Part shown: positions 34,420 to 48,500 of the stretch, in pieces | Numbering within the stretch: the stretch's first letter is position 1 | How the letters are laid out: each line of letters starts with the position of its first letter | DNA from: Cynocephalus volans | Taxonomy: Eukaryota; Chordata; Mammalia; Dermoptera; Cynocephalidae | Length of the DNA stretch: 64,000 nucleotides | Reading direction: 5' to 3' | Assembly (NCBI RefSeq): GCF_027409185.1 | Contig: NC_084463.1 | Span: 158,697,869-158,761,868 of the forward strand | The notes under the pieces: generated by a model | Databases searched by the model: none | What the model was told of the DNA's origin: nothing | What the model saw: the letters and a program-made list of their open reading frames with translations, nothing else | Position numbers and translations under genes: made by a program

Positions 34420-35180
34420 ACACCTAAGTCATGTCTGAAATGAGCCCCTTGGATCAGGTATTTGTACTCATGCCTAATCAGTCAAGTGGACACGGTGGCT
34501 GCATAGTGAGGAGGCCAATTCTGAAGGAGTTGATGGCTGGCGTGACAAGTTTTTTTTTAATGGGGTTCTGTGGTGTGAATCTTCAAGGACTCTCATACTT
34601 GCTGGTGAGAGGGCAAATTGTTAGAATCACTTTAGAGGGAAATTTAGCAATCACCATCCTAAGAAAATGTAGTTTATGGTGTAGTTTGTGACCCAGCAAT
34701 AATACTTTTGAGAATTTATAACGATATTTTGAAAAGCAATTGTTTACACATAAATGTAGATATCATTGAAGTCTTACTTTTAATAGGAAAAGACTGGTGC
34801 CACTACAATACCCTTTGATATGTGTTTGGTAATAAATCATGGTATTTTGAAAATAATTATACCATATAGCCATTAAAAGTTTAGGGCATTATTTATATAT
34901 ACTTATATTTTTTTATACTTAGTATCTCCAAAATAGAAGGTTTCAGGAAAATTAAGCAAGAACCACACGGTAGTAATTTGGATACCATTTATAGAATAAA
35001 AACCTATGTATGTTGCTGTTATGGATGAGCATGTATGTGCACTTCTATTTCTTGAGGATTCAAATAAACAAAGAAAGAAAGAAAGAGGTGGCAGCATTTA
35101 CCTGAGGTGGAAAAACTGATAGACTGTGGGAGGGTAGAATGTGGGAGACATTTTTTTTAACCTGTATTGTAAAACATATT
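34420..35180 (+). mobile_element. Old L1/HAL1-like fragment
   Basis: 'cttgctggtgagagggcaaattgttagaatcactttagagggaaatttagcaatc' (34,599) and 'gacccagcaataatacttttgagaatttata' (34,690) are sense L1-class text. The right limit is unclear. Confidence 0.6.
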
Positions 35181-36245
35181 AGGTAAATGTATTACCTAAT
35201 CAAAGATCATTACACTTAATTAATCATAAATAATTTTAATATAGAAATTGATGACTAAAAACAGTTGGTATGATATCACTTTATGACCAACAAGGTATCT
35301 GAAATTGTATTATCACCAATTGTCTCTCTTTATATCTATCTTTCTCTCTTTGTAGGTAGGTTGATAGTTACACATATTTACATACATACATGCCCTTGTG
35401 TACAGATAATATGCAGATAAACTATGTATATTAATATATTTGTACTTTGCATATTTAGATATTAAAATGTTTAGTGTATATACTATGGACTACGTATATT
35501 ATATTATAATACAAATACCTGTTGATTACTTCAAGAACCAGATTATATTGGATCTTTAGAAAATAGTCAGTATTTCTTATTTATAATTAACCTAGACTTC
35601 CAGAATGTTTTCATTGTGCTATATTATGTGCAACATTAAATGGGTTTAAAATATTTCAACCCATATAACTGACAGAGAGACATAGTTCATTAATGAAGGC
35701 AGTGTGTCAGGGAAGTGTTCTTGTGCATTTGGATATCTGTCCTTGTGATTCATGTAGCAAGTGTCAGTTTTAAAAGTCCTTGACAAAGCTCTTTCTTATA
35801 GGCATATGTGCATGAGAACCCTTTATCAAAGGCATGTGTGTGAGGGCCCTCCCTTCTTAACCTCTTGGCTTTATTTCTTTGTTACATTGTGACACATGTG
35901 ACCACATCATGATTCTGACAGCTTACACATTTCCCCCTTTGATTAACATTTCTTCAAAAATATTGCTGATCAATCATCTTGTAGTTGGGTTGATATTGTC
36001 CTTCAGTGCCAGAAAGATCCTGTCCCAGTTGAAGGACCTGTCCCACACTGGACTGTGCCAGCAATTTTAAGTCAATGTCAAAACCTGTTTACCCATAAAA
36101 AATTGCTTTTTCATTTAATCAAGGTCACCAAATATGTTTGTCTCATAGAAAAGGGTGTTTAGTTGTTTTTGTTACCTTTTTTTAATACCTTTTTTGTTGT
36201 TATAGTTTTTACTCATTGCAAAATAATTGGTGGCTTATTTGTGTT
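35181..36245. other. AT-rich intergenic DNA
   Basis: No gene recognised. The segment 35,720-36,060 is somewhat GC-richer and may be an old LTR, but it was not assigned. Confidence 0.4.
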
Positions 36246-36450
36246 TCATAGTAAAAAAATTCTTCTCCACCTGTGCCCTGCACCTGACTGCAATCACCAT
36301 TTTCCATGGGATCATCCCCTTTCTCTACTGTGTGCCCAACTACAAAATCTCATGGCTCCTGATCAAACTGGCCCCTGTGTTGTTTAGAGTTGTGATCCGC
36401 ATTCTGAATTTCCTTCTCTAAATCCTTAGTAACAAAGAGGTGAAAAGACA
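36246..36450 (+). pseudogene. Olfactory receptor fragment, TM6 to C-terminus (OR5-like)
   Basis: The + strand reads [17 protein letters not shown], then LFLYCVPN-like text, then '[14 protein letters not shown]' followed by 'LSNKEVK'. This corresponds to OR5D/OR5L-type [17 protein letters not shown]...FLYCVPN...[23 protein letters not shown]. The first six helices are absent (the sequence upstream is unrelated AT-rich DNA), and there is a stop where LIYSLRNKD is expected. A dead 3' fragment. Confidence 0.85.
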
Positions 36451-37765
36451 CTCGTGAGGTTAATCAACTCTAACCTGCATTCTTACTCAATATAATTCAT
36501 TCAATTAAATGTATCTACATTTCTGTTCAAGCTGTGTTCAGTTTTTCCTATATATTGTTGGTGGTAGTTTAGTTTTCTTTAAAAAAGAATACATATATAT
36601 ATATTTCGGTTAAATCAATTAAATATTGCGTATGCCATTATTTACCATGTTCAGAGTGTCTTACAATCATCTTTGGCTTTACATAGATATAATGAACTGT
36701 GATTCACCTCATCTTAGAAAGTTTCATAAGGAAATATATTTCAACATTTCTATTTTGGACTCTGTGGAAGTCAGGATGAAAAAGAAGTTGTCTGTATTTA
36801 GGAATTTATGAAAACTGAGACTTATGTTATGGATTAGCTTTAAGTTGTGCTCAATAAAAAAGCTGCAAACACAGTGGATGACTTTCTTGACATGATCCAT
36901 TCTCGTTTCAAAACCAACACTAATGATTCGGTAAGTTGTATAAAACAGAACATTTTGTTTCAACTTAAACTTTATTTCAGATCAAATGAGGATTTGGAGT
37001 TTAATTATGAAAAAAACATTATGAGACTTTAAGCAAGCAGATGCTGAAAATATTACTATAAATTATATGTGTCACTCATTTTTTGAGTATCAAAGTAATA
37101 TATTAGAAAGGTGTTGAAATAATTCTGAGTATCAAGAAAAAGTTCAATGTACTTCTAACCATGCATATTTCCATTACTGAGTGGTACAGAGACCAAGAAT
37201 AATAAAATGTACTTTTCAATCACCCATTCTCACAATAAACTTGTCCCTCCTACCAGCCTTCATATCAATAAATGATATCCACATCTACTTAGTGGATTAA
37301 ACAGTGGAAAAATGTCGTTTATTATTCGGTATTCTGCAGCCTCTCACAAACATCTGTCAATAAATTATATATTTCTATTTGCAAAATCAATTTCTTCAGT
37401 GTCTGCTCTCTGAGCCATCATTGTCATTAAGTTGGTCTTTAGCAGTTAATACAAAATGAATAAACTATCCTTGTTTGTTAATCTTGTATAAGCCACTGAT
37501 CTTAGATTATCTGTTATAATTTTGAAAAATGTAAAATGAGTTTATTACATCCCCCAACGTAGACTTGTCCAATAGTTTTATATAACCTTTAAGATTAAAA
37601 TCTAATTCATTGCAATATATGACTTTTACTTAATTCAATGACATCATCATTTTAAATTGGAAATATATTGAAAAATATACACGGGCATATATACAAATAT
37701 ACTGTACATAGTACTCATTAGAATGGAATTTATACTTAGAAGAATTGTACATTTTATTATTTCCT
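36451..37765. other. AT-rich intergenic DNA
   Basis: No gene recognised. 37,680-37,765 resembles a scrap of antisense L1M ('gtactcattagaatggaatttatactta'). Confidence 0.4.
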
Positions 37766-37769
37766 CTTT

Positions 37770-40700
37770 TTAAATTTAATTTCTTTTTCTTTATTTTTAA
37801 TTTTAAATTTGTTTGATTTTTAAATATATTTGTACTATTTTGGGGTACAATGTGTTCTTACAACATACTGCACAGTGATCCACTTTTGGTAGATAGGAGA
37901 GTTTTCTACTCTTTAGCTCACTACTTCTTTTATTATCTCTCATTTTTTTAATGCCTATTGAAAACATATAACAATACTATCCTGGTAAAGATCAAATCAT
38001 TGAAGACCTCAATTCATAAGTTTTTGAAGGTGACATCTGATACATAACCAAAATTGATAAAGCGCATTAAAAGACAGGGCAATAAAAGACATATGAGGTG
38101 AAACAAATTGCAATAATTAAAAATTAGGATTTTTGAATGCATACTGTAAATCAACTACATACCTTATGATTAAGAAGACAAAAAATAAATATAAAATAAA
38201 ATAAACATTTACAGAGAACTGGGGATGATGAAACTGTACCAGGGTACATTTTCACCTGACCCTGCTTTGTAGGCCTAGTAATGTTCCCTCCCTCTGCTGG
38301 ATCACAGCACTAATGTGGTCTTTCCTTCCTTCCTTCTTTCTCTCTTAGCTCTCACATATGAGGGAGCACATGCAGCATTTATCCCTCTGTTTTTGGCTTA
38401 TTTCACTCAACATAAGTTTCTCCAGGCTCATCCATGTTGTTGCAAATGGGAGTATTTCATTCTTTTTAATGGCAGAGTAGTATTCCATAGTGTATACATA
38501 CCACAGTTTCCTTATCCAATCATCAATTGATGGACATTTAGGTTGGTTCCATATCGTGGTTATTGTAAACAGAGCTGCGATGAACATGGGAGTACAGGTT
38601 TCCCTTTGACATGACAATTTCCATTCCTATTGGTGCACACACAGAAGAGGGACTGCCGGGTTGTATGGAAGATCTATATGCAGTTGTATGAGAAACCTCC
38701 ATACTGTTTTCCATAGTGATTGCACTAATTTACAGTCATCAACAGTGTAGAGTGTTCCCTTCTCTCTACACCCTCGCCAGCATTTGTTATTAACCATCTT
38801 TTTGATTATAACCAGTCTCACTGGTGTGAGGTGGTATCTCAATGTGGCTTTAATTTGCATTTCCCTAAAGACTAGTGATGTTGAGCATTTTTTCATGTAT
38901 CTGTTGGCCATTTGTATGTCTTCCATTGAAAACTGTCTATTCAGCTCCTTTGCCCATTTTTTAATCGGGTTATGTGTTTTTTTTACTGTATTATTGCTTT
39001 AGTTTTATGTATATTCTGGATATTAATCCCTTGTCGGATACATAGTTAGCAAAAATTTTCTCCCACTCTGTAGCTTGTCTTTTCACTCTGTTGTTTGTTT
39101 CCTTTGCTGTGCAGAAACTTTTTAGTTTGATATAGTCCCATTTGTTTATTTTTTATTTCACTACTTGTGCTTTTGAACTCATGTTCCTAAAGCCTGTGCC
39201 CAGACCTAATTACTGAAGTGTTTCTCCTACATTTTCCTATAGTAATTTTACATTTTCACGTCTAATACTTAAGTCTTTAATCCATTTTGAGTTGATTTTA
39301 GTGTATGGTGAGATATGCATATCTTGTTTCACCTTCTGTATGTGGATATCCAACTTTTCCCAGCACTACTTGTTGAAGAGGCACTCTTTTCCAAATTTAG
39401 ATTTTTGCTGCCTTTGTCAAATATCAGATGGCTATAAGCCTGAGCAGTGATTTATGGGTTCTCAATTCTACTCCACTGGTCTGAATATCTATTTTTATAC
39501 CAGCACCATGCTCTTTTGGTTGCAATAGCTTTTTATAATAATGTGAAGTCAGGTAGTGTTGTGCCTCCGGCTTTATTTATTTTTTTGCTCAGGATTGCTT
39601 TGTCTGTTGGGGGCTTTTGTTTTCCACATAAAAGGTAAGATTGTTTTTTCCATTTCTGTGAAGAATATCATTGGTATTTTGATGGGGATTGCACTGAATC
39701 TGTAGATTGCTTTGAGTAGTATAGACATTTTCACAATGTTAGTTCTTCCAATCCAAGAGCATGGGATATCTTTTCATCTTTTTTGTCTTCTTTAATTTCT
39801 TTCAGAAATCATTTGTAGTTCGCATTGTAGATGTCTTTCAGCTCCTTCGTTAAATTGATCCCTAGGTAACTTATTTTTTTGTGACAATTGTAAATGGGCT
39901 TACTTTCTTTCACTTTCTGTTAGTTCATTATGTGAGTATATAAATGCTCCTGAGTTTGGGGCATTCATTTTGTATCCTGCAACATTATTGAAGTTATTAA
40001 TGAGCTCTAGGAGTTTTTTGATAGAGTCTTTATGTTTTTCTATATATAGTATCATGTCTTATGCAAATAGAGAAAATTTGACTTCATCTTTTCCCATCTG
40101 GATTCCCTTTATTTCTTTCTCTTACCTGATTACTCTGGCTAGTACCTCCAGTACAATGTTAAATAAAAGTGAGGAGAGTGGGCATCCTTGTCTTGTTCTT
40201 GTTCTTAAGGGAAAGGCCTTCAATTTTTCCCTATTCAGAATGATACTGTAGGTGGACTTGTCATAAATGGCTTTTATTGTGTTGAAATATTTTCCTTCTA
40301 TACCTAATTTGTTGAGAGTCTTTATCATGAAGGGATGTTGAATTTCGTCAAGTGCTTTTTCAGCATCTATTGAGATAATCATATTATCTTTGTCCTTGAG
40401 TTTGTTGATGTGATGTATCATATTTATTTCCTTTCATATGTTAAATCATCCTTGCATTCCTGGGATGAATCCTACTTTATCATATTGTAAAACGTTTTAA
40501 ATATATTGCTGTGTTTTGATTGCTAATATTTTGTTGAGGATTTTAGCATCTAGGTTCTTCAAGGATATTGGCCTATAATTTTCTTCTTTTGTTGTCTCTT
40601 TATCTGGTTTTGGTATCAGAGTTATATTGGCTTTATAGAATGAGTTTTGGAGAATAGCATCTGTTTCAATTGTTTGGAATAGTTTGAGGGGAACTGGTAT

Positions 40701-41150
40701 TAACTCCTCTTTAGAAGTTTGATAGAATTCAGCTGTAAAACCATCCAGACCTGGACCTTTTTTTGTTGGAAGATTGTTAATTATCACCTCAAATTCCTTG
40801 CTTGTTATTGGTGTATTCAGGTTTTCTGTCTCTTCTTGGTTCACATTTGGTAGTTTTTATGTGTTTAGAAACTTAGCCATATCATCCTGATTTTCATATT
40901 TGTAGTCATTCAGTTGTTTGTAATAGTCTCTAGTGATTTTTTGTGTTTCTGTGGTATCAGTTGTAATGTCTACCTTGTCATTTCTGATTTTTGTTGTTTG
41001 GGTCTTCTCTCTTCTTTTTATTGTTTACTTAGATAATGGTTTGCCTATTTTATTTATCTTCTTGAAAAAACAACTTTTTTGTTTTATTAATCTATTCTAT
41101 TGTTCTTGGGGGTCTCTATTTCCTTTAGTTCTGCTCTGATCTTAATGATC
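37770..41150 (-). mobile_element. L1, 5'-truncated, ORF2 C-terminal two-thirds and 3'UTR
   Basis: Antisense order is clear. The 3' tail lies at 37,770-37,900 ('tatttgtactattttggggtacaatgtg'). ORF2 text runs from 38,340 ('tctcacatatgaggg') through 39,060 ('tcccactctgtagcttgtcttttcactctg') to 41,150. Frames at 40,122-40,421 and 40,497-40,844 (-) keep RT motifs such as [22 protein letters not shown] and [18 protein letters not shown]. Interrupted by several stops; the FADD catalytic region is not in one frame. The segment 37,935-38,215 looks foreign to L1 and may be an insertion. Confidence 0.85.
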
Positions 41151-41159
41151 AATAGACAG

Positions 41160-42140
41160 AATGTTAAGAGCACCCTAAAATTACCAGACCTTTCCTCCCA
41201 CTACCAACAATAGTCAAAAGGATGACTTTTATCATAATGAAGTACTCGCTTTTTTATATGGATTCACTATCTACCAATGCTTCTCAAAATCTACAAATTG
41301 ACATTACCTCTTTACAAACTTTAAAAGAAAGATATAATGTGTTATGTGTTTCATTTATCTGACTTTTATAAGCAAGCATTATAACTTTACAGATTATGCA
41401 TATTGATATGTATATTTATAGTTTCTTCTCATTTATTCCCATTTAATATTTTATGGTATAAATATCTCAACTTTCTATAATTAAATCTGCTATGATGAAC
41501 ATTTGACATATCTCAGTTTTAGGCATATAAAAATTTGTATGTCACACAAGTACTCATTACAATGGAATTGATACCTAAAAATATTATGCATTTAATTATC
41601 TCTCCATTTTTCAAATGGTTGTATCAATTGATACTTATAATAGCAATGTTTACTAGTTCTAAAGATATAATCCTCTTCTTGACCAACATGTAGTATTATC
41701 AGAATTTATGATCTTGCTCTATGTAAAATGCTTTATTGTAGCTATATTTTCAATATATCTGATTTTGAGGTAGGTCATATTTTAATAATTTACTGATTTT
41801 TTTCTTTTGTGAAGTGCCTTCATATGCCAATTTATCAACCTGACTTTAATTATTTGTCTTTATTCTTATTTACTTGAAAATTTTTTGTATATTATGAATA
41901 TTATGCATTTTTCAGTTATAGATCTTGAAAATGTGACTTTGGCTATACTTTCTTCCTTCATGTCCTTTGATAAAGAGCAAGTCTGAATTTTAACTTAGTC
42001 AAATACATTCCTTTCCTAATTTTTCTTTTTTTTTGTAATTGTTTCAGATTTTATTTATCTACAATTGAGGTCAAAAGCCATTCTTCTATATTATATTCAA
42101 TACTATATTTTGTTCTTTTTATATATTCCTCAAAGTGTTA
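41160..42140 (-). mobile_element. Old L1M/HAL1-like fragment
   Basis: Antisense text such as 'gcatataaaaatttgtatgtcacacaagtactcattacaatggaattgatacc' (41,524) and 'ttatgcatttttcagttatagatcttgaaaatgtgactttgg' (41,901). Strongly diverged. Confidence 0.5.
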
Positions 42141-45100
42141 CTTGCAGTTCTTTTCTGTGAATGGTATTAGTTTTGGGTCTGTGACAGTTTCTTTTATTTG
42201 TTCAACATGCTTCCCTGTAGGCAGACAGAGGATAATTCCAATGTGACTTGCTTTGAATAATGCAGAGTGAGTGAAGTTGTTATACACTACATCACAGAAG
42301 AAGCTTTAAATACTACTGTGTGGTTTGAATTACTTTTCTCCTTGAGCTTATGCCTTCAACCTGGAGAGCAGCATATAACTCCAATAGCAAGTGTTCCTTC
42401 CCCCTGGGTCATGCAATGAGAATGTACGGGAAGTTGGGCCAATCTTGGTCAAACCGAGCATAGAAGAGCTGTAGTCAAGACCAGCATTCATTAACTACTT
42501 TGCTTCTGCCATGTGGATATTCCACTTCACATGCTATTTTCTGAATAAAAAATCTATTATCTGTTTGCACTGTCAACTCACCAACATTGTTGTAAACTAA
42601 GTGTCCATGTATGCATTATCAGCATTACTGTTAGCTATTGCTGCACTTTTTAAAACTGTGCCAATACCAATGTCTTAAAAGGAAGATAATTTATTTGAAA
42701 AGATCTACAGTTCACCTAATGTTTCTCCATTTCAGGTTGTAGGGGCTAGGAAAAATTTGCTTCATACTACAGTTCTGCCATTGTCTTTCACCATCCTGGA
42801 CTAGTTTACTATTTATGAAAATATCACAAAGTAAGAGGCCCAAGGAAACTATTCACAATCTCTTAAAGCCGAAGCTATGAATTGCCACACTGTCTGTTTT
42901 TCCATCATGTCATCAAACATGTCACATGGCTGAGCTCTAATTCAAGAGTGCAGAAATACATTTCACCAGTAAAGAAATATGAAAAATTTATGAACATATT
43001 GATATGATGAATATTTGGACCCAATCAGTCTATCTCATTCAGTTTCATAACTCTTTAGTATCTTTCATTAAAGTATGAGCAATTGCATATATTCTTAATT
43101 ATTATAGTTTTGAAATAAATTACAACATGCAGTAGAGCAATTTGTGCCATTTTTTCTGACCCCTGAGTAGATCATGGTTATCTTTTTCCCTTTATATTTT
43201 TATAAACAGTTCAGGATTTATTTTGTTCATATTACTGCATGCTTTTGCAGCCAGAACCTCTCATGCACTCTAAAAAATATGTTGTCTGTTCATTAGATCT
43301 GTCATTCAAGGCATTCTTAGCTGTAGCTAGGCTTTTTCTTCTCTATGAATCTACACTTCTTCACCACCTTTGTATGCTTCTGGAGTTATAGTAAAATCAT
43401 ATTAGATAGTGTTTATTTTTTACACTGTCTTTAATGATGTGACTTTATTTGAATTATTGATGTATTATTATTATTACTATTATTATTGGATTTATGAGGA
43501 AAGAGAGAGGCAATAGAAACCTATATATTGAGTTCAACATATTCAATAATAAGTCCACGATAGATAGATAAATGGTCTTACAGGTGTAACTTTTGATAAA
43601 TGTACATAAAGTTAAGTAAATGGACAAAGTACACATAAAATATAAGAATTATATACTTAGATGTAGGATTATTAATTGATTTTTGTTTTCTTTTCTCTGT
43701 AGTTTCTTCTCACTATTTTTTCAGTTTGTTAATATTTCTATTTTAATAAAGAGAGAAAGTGTATGTTTGAAAACCTTGCAAAAATGCAAAAGTACCATGA
43801 TCTCCAGCATTTTCACTTCAGTGAAATATCTGTGAAATGAAGAAAGTAGCCTAAAATATGGCAGCATTTATATTTAAAAACATTACAGCAAGATTATCTT
43901 CTGTACGTATTTTTCTTTTTTTTCAAATTCCTTACTGAACATATATATACGTAATGATTTATATATAATATGATATCAATAAATAATTCATTTCGAAGTT
44001 CTAAATAAAAGTTACATTGGTTATAACATTCATTTTACTTACCAAACAGGCTCTAAAGAACATTCAGTAAAAGACTAATTGTATAAAATGTGAAAGAGAT
44101 GAATAACCACAGATTTAGAAGTATATTGTCAAATTAGATTGAGAAGGCTTTTGGTTAGGGTGTCATAGATAATTTCCACTGAGTAGTATGTTTAGGCTAG
44201 AAAATAATAGGATAAAAAATGAAAATATGAAAAGCATATCTTAATGACAACATCAAGAAACTACACTAAGTTATGGGCAATTTCTAATAGCAAAGTGATA
44301 GGTTTTGAGATGAAAAGCAGGATTATTGCTAAAAGTGAAGGTATAAGGCCAAAAACATGTATACAGTTCTCTAGAAACTTAAAATTTTACAGACTGGTAT
44401 GCTTGGGGTCAAAAAGAAAGATTCTGACTTCTATTCCAATCAATTATTTGCTCCGAGGAAAGTCAAAAAGCACCCAAACATCAACATGTGTAACTAAGGC
44501 AAGGAAGGCTTGGAGTTGTTCTATTGCAATGGTGGCAATGGTCATGTCACCATCAGGATCATTCTGAGGTCAGGTGTCTATTTCCTTGAGTAGCAGACTT
44601 TTTGCACTGAAACAGTATTTTTTTAAAAAGCTACCTGAGGACCAGCTATTAGGTCCAAATAGTGTAAAAATATATATATTTTATATCTTTCAAGCACAAT
44701 TTATACTAAGCCAAGTTCAAAGGAAACCCAGAATTTCAGAGAGATGATTGAGGTACCTGTGGATGATTTGTTCCAAATTCTTTTGCTGAGAGGCTGAGCT
44801 TTACCTTTTATGGCCTCATAGACCTACAGGTAAAGGGACAAATGTAAGGAAAACCCAAAGTTGGAGATTCAGAGAAAATATTCCCTAATGTGGATTCAGG
44901 CCATGGACACATACACACAGGTGCGAAAGTGATCAGGCGATAAACCATACCTTTTTCAGTCTGAAACTGAGATATGACTCACCTAAGGTGCTCAGGAAAC
45001 TTTAAGTCTGGAAATTGGGAGAAAGTTGTACTAGACTTGTGTTCTCAATGCCTATTGGAACACAAACAACATCCTGATGAAACTAAAACATTAAAGGCCT

Positions 45101-45580
45101 CAACATATTTTCATACATGATGATTTGAATGTAATATCCAGTACATAGAGAAAGCTTATCAAGTACATAACAAGCCGAGCAATATATAAAAGACAAGGTG
45201 AATTATATGAAATATATAAAATACTGGGCAATATATGAAAGACATGGTCAAATCAAATACAATAACTTTACAAATTAGAATTACTGGATACATATTGTAA
45301 ATCTACACACTCCATGTTTAAGAGGCATAATTTTAAAAAATTCACAGGGAATTAGGAATCACAATATTTTACAAAAATCATGGAAAAAAAGAACTAAATA
45401 GAAGCATCATTTTAAAAATATAGCATATGAAATTAAGATCTTAAAGTTTTAATAGTAGATTAAACATAGGTGGTGAGAGAAGTAGTACATTAAAATTTTC
45501 AGAAGAGAAAATAGAATAAAAGAATAAGACAAAAACTGATTAAAAAAATATATGAGGTAAGAGACACAGGTAATTTAATG
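42141..45580. other. AT-rich intergenic DNA, mostly unassigned
   Basis: 42,190-42,560 and 42,625-42,990 have the look of old interspersed repeats of unassigned family. A (TTA)n tract lies near 43,465-43,490. 45,060-45,355 resembles 37,960-38,215. A 107-codon frame at 44,244-44,567 has no recognisable motif and is left out. Confidence 0.4.
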
Positions 45581-45594
45581 CTTGCAGTAACATA
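45581..45594. repeat. Target-site duplication, left copy (HK2 retrocopy)
   Basis: CTTGCAGTAACATA, identical to 51,206-51,219. The two copies bracket the intronless HK2 sequence, the hallmark of L1-mediated retroposition. Confidence 0.93.
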
Positions 45595-48500
45595 TATTTT
45601 TTTATTTTGAAAAAGGTTAAAATTTATTAATAGTTAACATCACATAGTTAATTCACTCGTCCTTTATTGTACATAACGACATCTTCACTAGACTGAGGTG
45701 CTCAAGGATGTGAGATGATCTGCTATTCAGCTCACCCCAAAGATTGAGATCCACTGTATTTACACCAGACAAAGCAGCATCAGCAAAGGACTGTCATCTA
45801 ATTCTGGGAACACAGACATTCAAAATACACTTTTCAGTGTTCCTTTTTGGAAACCAACAACACATATTTAATAGTTACACACACATCGCTACTTTTAATA
45901 AATGTGTAATTTCATAAATGTTGCATATTCTTCAACTTTAAAATTTAAGTTAAAATTTATCTCTATTTCATGGGCATCCTTTAGTGATCCACACATTTAC
46001 AGGTGGTTTTCGGCTTTCATGTAGGAGGCACCCATGTTTTGGATCAGTTAATGCAGATGGGAGCAGCAGAGGAGCTACACCAGACGGGGAAAGTGATACT
46101 GGCACAGACAAGGAGCACGAGCTCCTCTTCCTTCTTTGCCTCACGGGACGACCTGGGCAGTTTGCACTTGTTTATACCCCACTTCGTTCAAAAATCATAT
46201 AACCACACACTATTCTCAGCACAAGTTTGACAAATGTGTAAAAAACTGGGTGCAATTCAGTCATGAGTTTCTTTTCATCTTTCTGTTTGATCCTTATATC
46301 CTATCAGGAGTGTTAAAGACCATTCCTCTTTACCATGTAGTATCCAGGTTTTTAGGGCAGAAGTGGGCTTTCACAGTCAGAATTAACTACACTCTTGGAA
46401 AGTAGGGGATAGAGGGTTGTACACCACTCCCATCCCTCCCAATAGTTTGAAACACAGACTGTGTATAAAAAACACAGAAACAGACCTATGCCAGCTCAGC
46501 CTAGGAAAGCACACAGACAACACTTTTTGTAAAACATCTACAAAACAAACCCAAGGGGAAACTCAATAGGAAAGCACAAATATGCCAGAAATGTTGTCCC
46601 TGAGGTTTTGTTTGTTTGGCTGTTGTTTTTGTGTGTTGTCAATGATTAGACAGAATTTTTAAAAAAGATTTTGGTGTCTTCTTTCATCTTATCTGAAAGC
46701 TTTCAAAATACTACCAATTGCCCTAGGAATACTTCTGAGCAATGAATGTTTGAAATGATTTCTTTGGTTTCCTTTGGTTACCATCCCTAGTAATATTGCC
46801 CCCAGTAAAGTTTCTAGACAGAGCAGCCAGTTGCTGTGGTTTGCTGGATCCATAGGCCCAGCGTCCATCCGTCTCTGTCCCTGCCTTCCGCACGTTACCA
46901 AGACTGCAGGGGAAGAAGGAGCCAGAAAGCAGCCGCCTTATCATTCATTCACCCTGAAGAGGCTTCCCTTCTCTTCCCACAGGTGAATGAGGTACTTCTA
47001 GTAACTAGTCAGTATCTTCACCTTCTGTCCTTTAACTACACTGATGTACTAATGGGGCCAAGTCTGACGAGACCTGCCTACTACATACATAACAAATTAA
47101 CATATAAATACATTACATACAACTGACCATTACAAGTCAAGATGAAGGAGCAGACCTACTTCATGAACTAAATAAATTTCAAACATAAATTAAAATACAG
47201 TGTTTCCACATTCTCAGGAAAAAATTTTAAAAGAAACCAAAAGGCTCCCCCTGCCCCAAAGGTCCATGGCTCGTGGATGTTCCGTGGGCCCACAGTGAGA
47301 GGCCACAACAGGCCCACTCACAGGATGTCGACTCTTGGCTGTGGTTTCATTGCCCAGACTTGGGATTCTTCAGTTTCAGGAACAGCAAGTGCTGGAACCC
47401 ATGGGGCAAATGCTTGTAGATGAGGCTGAAGCAGGGCCGCCGCCTGGAGAGCCGTGGATTTCCCTCCACGCTACCCTTGCCCTCCCCGTCTGCCTGGAGG
47501 AGAATGAGCTCACATTCGTGGAGACCTCCCAGACCTCTGATGGCAGAAACAGTATCATCTGTGTGGGGGGTGCTCTCCACTTAGGAATGTCATATTCAGG
47601 CTCCAAATGAAGCAACCTTATCTTCATTAGTGTCCCCATCCTGTGGGATTACACAGGGACATGGAATCATGGAATCTGGCCCAGGGATTACTAAAGGTTT
47701 TTTGGTTTTTGGGTTTTTTTTAAATTTTGAGTGAACCAATGGGAATGGTTGTAACCGGTGTGAACAAATCCTTACTTCAAACTGCATTCATCTCAGGAGG
47801 GCCAAGGCTTGGGCAACAATCTCTACAGTGAGTATAGGCAGAGACAAAACCAGTCCAGTAGGGTCCTCTCTGCCAAAGAAAAGCCAAGGCGTCTGTCTAT
47901 TGCGTAAGGGGATGACAACTTATAATGTAAAACATGGTCGAGGGGGAACCAGAGGAAGTCCCTTCCAATCTCAGGGGTTCTATCGCTGTCCAGCCTCACG
48001 GATGCGGCAGGCCACAGCAGTGATGAGAGCTGCCCCTTTCCCGCTGCCATCCTCTGACTCCAGGAAGGACACATCACATTTTGGAGCCAGGTCCTTTACT
48101 GTCTCATGCATGATTTTGGCAAAGTGAGGATGTAGCTTATAAAGGGTCCCATCCACACCGACTGTCACTTTGTGAGTGTCCAGCCCGCGGTTTTCTAGTA
48201 TCTTGTCCACCGCGGCAGCCATGCCTGCACCACAGAGCTGGGCTGCCCGTCGCGCTACCACGGTGCACACCTCCTTGACAATGATGCTGTCGCCACAGGT
48301 GCTGTCGAGCCCCAGGTGGTGCAGGATGGCTCGGACCTGCAGCAGCGCCACGCAGTCACTCTCAATCTGAGACAAGAACTTGGTTTCAAAGATTCCCCTT
48401 GTCTTGAGCCGCTCTGAGATGCGGCCGCGGAAGAGCAGCCCACGCTTGGTGAAATCGATGAGGATGTTACGGACAGTCTCACCCAGGTACACGCCACTGA

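Noticed and set aside
40122-40844. Minus-strand frames with reverse transcriptase motifs as a gene
   Set aside because: Pieces of a broken L1 ORF2, not a host gene.
44244-44567. 107-codon + strand frame in AT-rich DNA
   Set aside because: No motif, signal peptide or similarity recognised, and no splice context. Compatible with chance.
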